From positions 620,001 through 684,000 of the forward strand of contig CAWKDK010000018.1 of NCBI GenBank assembly GCA_963848375.1: a DNA stretch of 64,000 bases, given 5' to 3'. Origin of the DNA: JAJPJE01 sp963848375. GTDB lineage: Bacteria > Acidobacteriota > Terriglobia > Terriglobales > Acidobacteriaceae. The translations under genes and the position numbers were made by a program. The notes below the pieces were generated by a model. That model saw only the letters and a list, made by a program, of their open reading frames with translations. It was not told the origin of the DNA and made no database searches. Position 1 is the stretch's first letter. Every line of letters begins with the position of its first letter. Shown piece by piece: positions 58,265 through 64,000 of this stretch.

Positions 58265-58649
58265 GACGTTACCTATTCGAGTCTCCAGTGACATCGTGAT
58301 CGTGCGCCAGGTGGTTCGCGCGCGAGCCGCGGAAATTGGCCTTAGCCTCGTAGACCAGACGAAGATCGTTACGGCCGCGAGCGAACTCGCACGCAATACC
58401 CTGGAATATGGTAAAGGCGGGGAGTGCCAGGTTGAGGTCCTGAACTCAACCGGGCGTGCTGGATTGCGGCTAAGTTTTTCGGACAAGGGTCCCGGCATAC
58501 CGGATATCACGGTAGCCATGAGAGATGGATTTACGACAGGAAACGGCTTGGGACTCGGGTTGAGCGGCAGTAAACGGCTGGTGAACGATTTCGAAATCGC
58601 GACCAAAGTTGGGGAAGGTACTCGTGTGACTGTCACACGATGGAAATAG
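58245..58649 (+). CDS. rsbT: Serine/threonine switch kinase RsbT
   Basis: This 134-residue protein starts at GTG 58245 with GGAGG upstream inside rsbS. It has a GHKL-type ATPase fold: N-box AASELARNTLEYG (about 47-59), G1 DKGPGIPD (about 85-92) and G2 GNGLGLGLSGSKRL (about 104-117). By homology it phosphorylates RsbS and RsbR, is then released, and activates a downstream partner. No rsbU is adjacent; the next frame begins one base after its stop and carries phosphatase and kinase domains, making it the likely target. Confidence 0.94.
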   Translation: MVPQSTETLPIRVSSDIVIVRQVVRARAAEIGLSLVDQTKIVTAASELARNTLEYGKGGECQVEVLNSTGRAGLRLSFSDKGPGIPDITVAMRDGFTTGNGLGLGLSGSKRLVNDFEIATKVGEGTRVTVTRWK

Positions 58650-58650
58650 G

Positions 58651-61425
58651 ATGCATTACCAAGTTTTCGTACCCATCGACGATGCATCGCAAATCGGAGA
58701 AGCGAGAAGGGCCGCGGTCCAGGTCGCGAACCTGGCTCATCTCGACGACACAGCACTCGGGAAACTGGCGATCGTAGTAACGGAGCTCGCGACCAATATC
58801 ATCAAGCATGCCAAGCGTGGTGAAATCCTCATAGGGAACATCCGTGGCGCCCAATCGGTAGATGTCATCGCCCTGGACTCGGGGCCCGGCATGGGCAGTC
58901 TCGAACGCTCAATGGAAGATGGGTTTTCTTCGGCTGGGACAGCTGGTCAGGGTCTGGGAGCGATTGCGCGCCAGAGTGCCTCCTTGGAAATCTATACCCG
59001 TCCCGCGGCGGGAACCGCGGTTATAGCGACGGTAGGGGCTGCGGCTTGGGAGACTAATCCCTTTGAGATTGGAATTGTGTGCCGGCCGGTAAAGGGCGAA
59101 ATCGAGTGTGGCGATGGATGGGCCTTGCGTCAGTTCCAAAATCGATCCACTTTTATGCTGGCCGACGGGCTTGGACACGGTACTTCGGCCTATGCGGCAG
59201 CATCAGAAGCGATGAAGGTGTTTGGCAAAGCCGCCGAAAACGGTCCGACCGAAGTGCTGCAAGTGGCGCATGCGGCATTGCGACCCACTCGCGGTGCGGC
59301 CGTCGCGGTAGCAGATGTGAACCACGAAACCGGCATCGTAAGGTATGCGGGCGTGGGCAATGTTGCGGGAGCAATTCTTACCAATGGGACCTCGCGAAGC
59401 CTGGTCTCGCACAATGGAATCGTCGGCGCAGAGATGCGCAAGGTGCAGGAATTCACCTATCCCTGGGATCCAGAATCGATGCTGGTTATGAATTCAGACG
59501 GGATCGGAACGCAGTGGCATCTCGATAAGCATGCGGGTCTGATGAATAAGTCGGCACAGATGATCGCGTCGGTGCTCTACCGCGATTTCCAGCGTACGCG
59601 TGACGACTCGACGGTGATGGTGGCGCGTCGAACGAAAAGGGCTAGCGGCGTGAGGCTTCCACTTCTCACTCTCGATCTACGGTATGAGCAAGATGTGGTG
59701 AAGGCTCGTCAGCGGGCACGTGAACTCGCCGGCGCATTGGGATTCGACCACCAAGATCAGATACGAATCGCGACCGCAATCTCCGAGATCGCGCGAAATG
59801 CCATTGAATATGCGGGATCGGGAAGGGTGGAGTTTTCGCTGGATTCCGCCAAGAACGTCGATGAATTCATCATCGAGACAAAGGATTCGGGGCCGGGGAT
59901 TGCCGACGTTGATCGTGTCCTTTCGGGCACCTATACATCGTCCACCGGCATGGGGTTAGGTATTACGGGAGCACGCCGGTTGATGGATGGCTTCAGCATC
60001 GAATCGGGTCCCGGCAAGGGCACTCGCATCGTGCTCAGTAAGAGATTGGCTCCACGTGTGGCTCCGCTGGACGCGAAGAAGATTGAAGCCGCAGTGAACA
60101 GCGTGATGAGCGGACGAACCAATGAGCCGCTCAGGGAATTGGAACAACAAAATCGCGAGTTGCTTTCGACATTGGAGCAGCTCAACCTGAGGCAGTCGGA
60201 ACTCGTACAGCTGAATAAGGAACTTGAGGAGACGAACCGCGGCGTGGTCGCCCTTTATGCGGAGATCAACGATAAGGCAGATTATCTGCAACGCGCCTCC
60301 GAATTGAAATCCAAGTTTCTTTCAAACATGAGCCACGAGTTTCGGACTCCGCTGAATTCGATTCTCGCGCTTTCGCGAATCCTGCTTGACCGTTTGGATG
60401 GCGACCTGACGAGAGAGCAGGAAAAGCAGGTTCAATTCATTCGACGCTCTGCTGACAATCTTCTCGAGTTGGTAAACGACCTTTTGGATCTCGCCAAGGT
60501 TGAGGCCGGCAAGATCACGGTCCGGCCGGTTCAGTTCGACGTGGGAGTGTTGTTCGGTTCACTGCGCAGTGTGTTGAAGCCTCTGCTGGTCAGCCAGCGA
60601 GTCGAACTAGTGTTCGAAGATCCGGAGGGTATTCCTCCGCTCTTTTCCGATGAAAGCAAAGTTGCGCAAATTCTACGTAACTTCATCTCGAACGCGCTGA
60701 AGTTCACCGAACGCGGAGAAGTCCGGGTGTGTGCTCGAATGATCGAGAACGGATTGGTGCGCTTTTCCGTGCAGGATACGGGGATTGGAATCGCTCCTCA
60801 GGATCAGGAACGCGTTTTTGAGGAGTTCTCTCAAGTGGACAGCCCGGTGCAGAGAACTGCGAAGGGTACCGGCCTGGGACTGCCGCTCTCACGAAAATTG
60901 GCGAGCATTCTGGGCGGCACGGCGACCGTGGAAAGCACTCCTGGCATCGGATCTATCTTTCACCTGACCATTCCGATGCAGTTCCAGGAAACCCGAGAAG
61001 AAGAGGGGGCGGCGCCTAATGGAGAGCCGGTGGCGCTGATCATCGACGATGACGAGGTGTCACGATACTTACTGAAAGGGCTACTACACTGGGCAAACCT
61101 GCGAATTGTGGAGGCATCCAATGGCACCGAGGGATTGAGGGCAGCGCACGCCCTGAAACCCAGCGTTATTTTCCTGGATCTCAACATCCCTGACCTGAAT
61201 GGCTTCGAGATTCTTGACAGGCTCAAAAGCGATCAGAACACAGCCGATGTACCGGTCGTGATTTACACATCAAGGATCCTCGATGAGAAGGAAAGAGCTG
61301 CCTTGAGCAGGGCTGCAGGAATTCTCATGAAAGATGCCACTTCCCGCGAGGAACAATTAGAAGCGTTGGAAGCAGCTTTCGAACGCGCAGGATTGGACTT
61401 CGCGAATAGAAATGTCAAAGCCTAG
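58651..61425 (+). CDS. Fusion: RsbW/T-like kinase - PP2C phosphatase - second RsbT-like kinase - hybrid histidine kinase - receiver
   Basis: A single open frame of 924 residues. Residues 1-130: GHKL ATPase of anti-sigma type (TELATNIIKHA, DSGPGMG, GQGLGAI). Residues 135-327: SpoIIE/RsbX-type PP2C phosphatase with CGDGW (153-157), ADGLGHG (171-177), NSDGI (281-285) and RDDSTVMVA. Residues 335-465: second RsbT-like ATPase (SEIARNAIEYA, DSGPGIAD, GMGLGITGARRL). Residues 490-550: coiled coil. Residues 551-780: histidine kinase with SHEFRTPLN (His562), N-box FISNALKFT and GTGLGLPLS. Residues 793-910: receiver with phospho-acceptor Asp843 and Lys894. It starts one base after rsbT. At the phosphatase/kinase junction (GTG 59650) there is a GTGA motif with AAAAGGG eight bases upstream, exactly as for two overlapping genes. 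The fusion could therefore be real or could come from a one-base indel; otherwise read it as two proteins of about 333 and 591 residues. Confidence 0.85.
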   Translation: MHYQVFVPIDDASQIGEARRAAVQVANLAHLDDTALGKLAIVVTELATNIIKHAKRGEILIGNIRGAQSVDVIALDSGPGMGSLERSMEDGFSSAGTAGQGLGAIARQSASLEIYTRPAAGTAVIATVGAAAWETNPFEIGIVCRPVKGEIECGDGWALRQFQNRSTFMLADGLGHGTSAYAAASEAMKVFGKAAENGPTEVLQVAHAALRPTRGAAVAVADVNHETGIVRYAGVGNVAGAILTNGTSRSLVSHNGIVGAEMRKVQEFTYPWDPESMLVMNSDGIGTQWHLDKHAGLMNKSAQMIASVLYRDFQRTRDDSTVMVARRTKRASGVRLPLLTLDLRYEQDVVKARQRARELAGALGFDHQDQIRIATAISEIARNAIEYAGSGRVEFSLDSAKNVDEFIIETKDSGPGIADVDRVLSGTYTSSTGMGLGITGARRLMDGFSIESGPGKGTRIVLSKRLAPRVAPLDAKKIEAAVNSVMSGRTNEPLRELEQQNRELLSTLEQLNLRQSELVQLNKELEETNRGVVALYAEINDKADYLQRASELKSKFLSNMSHEFRTPLNSILALSRILLDRLDGDLTREQEKQVQFIRRSADNLLELVNDLLDLAKVEAGKITVRPVQFDVGVLFGSLRSVLKPLLVSQRVELVFEDPEGIPPLFSDESKVAQILRNFISNALKFTERGEVRVCARMIENGLVRFSVQDTGIGIAPQDQERVFEEFSQVDSPVQRTAKGTGLGLPLSRKLASILGGTATVESTPGIGSIFHLTIPMQFQETREEEGAAPNGEPVALIIDDDEVSRYLLKGLLHWANLRIVEASNGTEGLRAAHALKPSVIFLDLNIPDLNGFEILDRLKSDQNTADVPVVIYTSRILDEKERAALSRAAGILMKDATSREEQLEALEAAFERAGLDFANRNVKA

Positions 61426-62965
61426 CAGCTCGTACCGGATCCTCAACGTCGACGACAACGAGGCCAAGCGCTACGTTACATCGCGTACCCTGCGCAATGC
61501 CGGGTACCAGGTGATCGAGACCAGCTCTGGTGGCGAATGTCTTGACCTGGCGGCTGCCGAACCTCCTGACTTGGTCGTACTCGATGTAGGATTGCCCGAT
61601 CTGAGCGGCTTTACTGTTTGCGAGCGCTTGAAGTCGGACCCGCGAACCAGTTCTATTCCCGTCCTTCACCTGTCGGCCAGCTACACCAGCCTCGACGATA
61701 AACTGGAAGGCCTAACGCATGGGGCCGACGCTTACATGACTCAGCCCATGCAGCCGCGCGAGTTTATTGCGACTGTCCGCTCGTTGCTCAGAATGCATGA
61801 GGCCGAGGGGGAGTTGCGGATCCGCCGCGAGCAACTCGATCTGGCCCAAAAGAAAGTGCGTATGGGCACATGGGAGTGGGACCTCGAAACGTGGAGGATT
61901 CACCTCTCATCGAGCGTTCCTCCGCTGTATGGCCGGCCGTCCGAGAAGGAAACGTTAAGTTTTGAGGAATGGTTAAGTTCCATTCATCCCGAAGATCAGT
62001 CGATGGTGCGCCGGCAACTGGAACTAGCGATCTTTGGCAAAGAGGACTACGACCTGGAGTATCGCTCGCTGTGGTCCGATGGAACGATACGCTGGATTGC
62101 CGCTCGTGGAGCTATATTTCGCGATCCTGACGGCAAGCCGGTTCGGATGTTAGGGGTCAGCCTGGACATCAGCGATCGTAAGACTACGGAAGCGACGCTG
62201 CGGGAATCGGAGCGACTGCTGGCTGCGGGCAGGATGGCGGCGGCGGTGGCACACGAAATCAATAATCCTCTCGCTGCCATCATGAACATCGTTTTCCTGC
62301 TCAAAAGCAATGAATCGCTGGATGAAAGCGGGCGCGAGCTGGTGGAATGGGCAGACCGGGAACTTTCGCGCGTGAGCTACATCGTCAGCCAGACGCTGGG
62401 CTTCTATAGGAGCACGGATCGATCATCGCCAGTGTCAGTTCGTGAAGCCACCAACGATGTTCTGGGACTGCTTAGCTCGAAGATTCGTGAAGCGGGATTA
62501 CAAGCGTTAGTCTCCTTCGAATGTGCAGGTGTGGTGAACGGCCACTTCACGGAAGTGAGACAGATCGTCTCCAACCTCATCATCAATGCGATGGAGGCAT
62601 CCGAGTTTGGTGGCAAGATATTTATAAAGGTGACGCCTTCGAGAAACTGGCACGATCTTTCCAGACGAGGGGTGCGGGTTTACGTTCACGACAGCGGCGC
62701 TGGAATCTCACGTGCCGCGATCGGAAAGATTTTCGAGCCCTTCTTCAGCACAAAAGAGAATAAAGGTACTGGACTGGGCTTGTGGGTCATACGCAATTTG
62801 ATCAGTAAATATCGTGGCAATATCACCGTCCATTCCACCTCCAGGCCGTCTCGTTGTACTTCCTTCTCCGTTTTTCTTCCCACAGAGATTGGCTTAGAAC
62901 GCGTACCGACCGAATGGATTGAGTTCGGTAATGAAACGCACTATCAGCTGGATATGGCGAAGTAG
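61412..62965 (+). CDS. REC-PAS-histidine kinase
   Basis: This 517-residue protein starts 14 bases before the end of the previous gene, so it is probably translationally coupled. Residues 8-125 form a receiver with NVDDNEA, Asp58 in VVLDVGLPDLSGF and SAS, but Gln111 replaces the conserved Lys (YMTQPMQP). Residues about 150-258 form a PAS/PAC domain (MGTWEWDLET; DGTIRWIAARG; LGVSLDISDRK). Residues 270-500 form a histidine kinase with AAAVAHEINNPLAAI (His281), SNLIINAMEAS, HDSGAGI and GTGLGLWVI. No membrane segment is present, so it is cytoplasmic. It could feed phosphate to, or receive it from, the receivers of this locus. Confidence 0.93.
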   Translation: MSKPSSSYRILNVDDNEAKRYVTSRTLRNAGYQVIETSSGGECLDLAAAEPPDLVVLDVGLPDLSGFTVCERLKSDPRTSSIPVLHLSASYTSLDDKLEGLTHGADAYMTQPMQPREFIATVRSLLRMHEAEGELRIRREQLDLAQKKVRMGTWEWDLETWRIHLSSSVPPLYGRPSEKETLSFEEWLSSIHPEDQSMVRRQLELAIFGKEDYDLEYRSLWSDGTIRWIAARGAIFRDPDGKPVRMLGVSLDISDRKTTEATLRESERLLAAGRMAAAVAHEINNPLAAIMNIVFLLKSNESLDESGRELVEWADRELSRVSYIVSQTLGFYRSTDRSSPVSVREATNDVLGLLSSKIREAGLQALVSFECAGVVNGHFTEVRQIVSNLIINAMEASEFGGKIFIKVTPSRNWHDLSRRGVRVYVHDSGAGISRAAIGKIFEPFFSTKENKGTGLGLWVIRNLISKYRGNITVHSTSRPSRCTSFSVFLPTEIGLERVPTEWIEFGNETHYQLDMAK

Positions 62966-63086
62966 CCAGAAGCTTTGGCACGCATCATTCGTTGAATTTC
63001 CCTTGAGATGACCGGGCGGGATGCGTCCGCTCGAGGAAGTTAAACCACTATCGTGGATCACTTCCTCGGGCGAAAGCGTGATGCAA

Positions 63087-64000
63087 CTACTTCAAGTCGG
63101 TTTTCTGGGAGAGCGGCAGGTTCTGCGACGATCCCCCTACCATGAACGAATAGGTGCCGGGAACGAGCTTCCAGGCATTCGCGGTTTCATCGAAAACCGA
63201 TAGATACTTCGGATCGATGGCCAGCTGGACATGCTTGCTCTCGCCGGGATTCAGCTGAACCTTGCTCCACCCCACGAGGCGCTTGGGAGGCTCACCAGCA
63301 CTCGAGGGCAGTGCGGCATAGACTTCCGCGATCTCGGCGCCAGCGCGCGATCCAGTGTTCTTCACGTCGAAGCTTACGGAAGCACCATTTCCCGGCGCGA
63401 CCTTGAGATCCGAATAAGCGTAGGTCGTATAAGACAAGCCGTAGCCGAAGGGGAAGAGGACGGGCTTGTTTTCCGCGTCATACCACTTGTATCCGACTTT
63501 CAGGCCTTCGTCATAGTTCACGCTGAAGGTAGCCTTTGCCTCTCCAGTGCGCATTACCGCCTCGCGACCATGCGCTCCGGCCGGAGGGACTACCAGCTTT
63601 GGATGCGGCAGGTCTTCGACGCTGCGCGGGAAGGTCATCGGCAGTTTTGCGGTGGGGTTCACGTCGCCAAAGAGAATATTGGCAACGGCGTCGGCACCTT
63701 TGCTGCCGGCATACCACGCTTCCAGGATGCCGCCAACTTTGTCGACCCAGGGCATGGTTACTGCGGTGCCGGTCTCGAGGACAACGATGGTGTGCGGGTT
63801 CGCCGCTGCAACCTGTTCGATTAGCGCATCCTGATTATCTGGCAGTGACAAGTCGGAAAGATCCATTCCTTCACTCTGCCACTGGTTTGCAAAGACGATC
63901 GCGACGTCGGAGTTCTTCGCCAAAGCCACGGCCGATGCGGGATCAGCGCCGGAATCGAACTGTACCTTCGCGCCGGGAACTTTTGCTGCAACCGCATTCA
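63087..64000 (-). CDS. Beta-glucosidase-type GH3 glycosidase, C-terminal part (cut by window edge)
   Basis: The frame is open to the right edge, so the N-terminal catalytic barrel lies outside. The visible part begins in the GH3 C-terminal domain (VAIVFANQWQSEGMDLSDLS, which holds the usual Glu/Asp acid-base neighbourhood, then LPDNQDALIEQVAAANPHTI), continues with EAWYAGSKGADAVANILFGDVNP and PLFPFGYGLSYTTYAYSDL-like LFPFGYGLSYTTYAYSD, and ends with a fibronectin III-like domain (VSFDVKNTGSRAGAEIAEVY). GH3 enzymes cleave beta-glucosides or beta-xylosides. It is convergent with the stressosome locus, with 121 bp between them. Confidence 0.92.
   Translation of the reverse strand, partial: NAVAAKVPGAKVQFDSGADPASAVALAKNSDVAIVFANQWQSEGMDLSDLSLPDNQDALIEQVAAANPHTIVVLETGTAVTMPWVDKVGGILEAWYAGSKGADAVANILFGDVNPTAKLPMTFPRSVEDLPHPKLVVPPAGAHGREAVMRTGEAKATFSVNYDEGLKVGYKWYDAENKPVLFPFGYGLSYTTYAYSDLKVAPGNGASVSFDVKNTGSRAGAEIAEVYAALPSSAGEPPKRLVGWSKVQLNPGESKHVQLAIDPKYLSVFDETANAWKLVPGTYSFMVGGSSQNLPLSQKTDLK

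Noticed and set aside
56506..62965. Locus as a plain RsbRST-sigma-B module
   Set aside because: No rsbU, rsbV, rsbW or sigma factor gene is present in the visible neighbourhood.

Overview
The window looks like part of an Acidobacteriota chromosome, probably class Terriglobia (Koribacter/Edaphobacter-like). This is inferred from gene content and order, moderate-to-high GC, the FecR-mreBCD-mrdA-rodA-rng block, an RNase E/G with a huge insertion in its S1 domain, DUF3857/transglutaminase and SYLF proteins, and a tri-domain acyl-CoA ligase/ACP/acyltransferase. No database search was run. Coding density is high. There is no CRISPR array, prophage or classical IS element; the only mobile-type element is a RAYT transposase with its REP palindromes.

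Layout. 1-12.5 kb: a cell-shape and RNA-decay block, all on the plus strand: FecR-like protein, mreB, mreC, mreD, a RAYT gene flanked by REP palindromes, mrdA (PBP2), rodA, a 475-nt leader, and rng. 12.6-22.4 kb: a small membrane protein, a 1032-residue TPR/DUF3857/transglutaminase protein (minus), a secreted protein with Gly-aromatic repeats, a LuxR-type regulator with a degenerate receiver, a SYLF protein, a possible 24-residue peptide and a secreted GH10 xylanase. 22.5-34.7 kb: uvrB, zwf, a transglutaminase-like protein, the ligase-ACP-PlsC fusion, a YciE/YciF-like ferritin-fold protein, secA, an RsbRD-N-like protein and a DUF3224 protein. 34.7-38.0 kb (minus): secretin and two pseudopilins of a type II secretion/type IV pilus-like system. 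38.3-50 kb: smpB, pepA, argS-MFS (minus), larC, metG, tatD, yajQ and a polyprenyl diphosphate synthase. 50-56 kb: a DUF885 protein, a CYTH protein, hutU-hutI, a small FlbD-like protein and tRNA-Phe. 56.5-63 kb: a stressosome locus (receiver, RsbR, RsbS, RsbT, a giant phosphatase/kinase and a REC-PAS-kinase). A GH3 beta-glucosidase runs off the right edge.

How genes work together. MreBCD, PBP2 and RodA form the rod-elongation machine. HutU and HutI are consecutive steps of histidine breakdown. RsbR/RsbS/RsbT form a stressosome whose output appears to pass into two-component phosphorelay proteins and a PP2C-type phosphatase rather than into an adjacent sigma factor. The secretin and pseudopilins form one envelope secretion or pilus unit.

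Main caution: at least twelve apparent single-base frameshifts fall inside conserved genes (mreC x2, rng x3, a pseudopilin, larC, metG, tatD, DUF885 x2, hutI). Several of these genes are essential or usually intact, so residual assembly indels are the simplest explanation. This also means that the striking 924-residue fusion in the stressosome locus needs confirming, because it has a fossil GTGA stop/start overlap at its internal junction.
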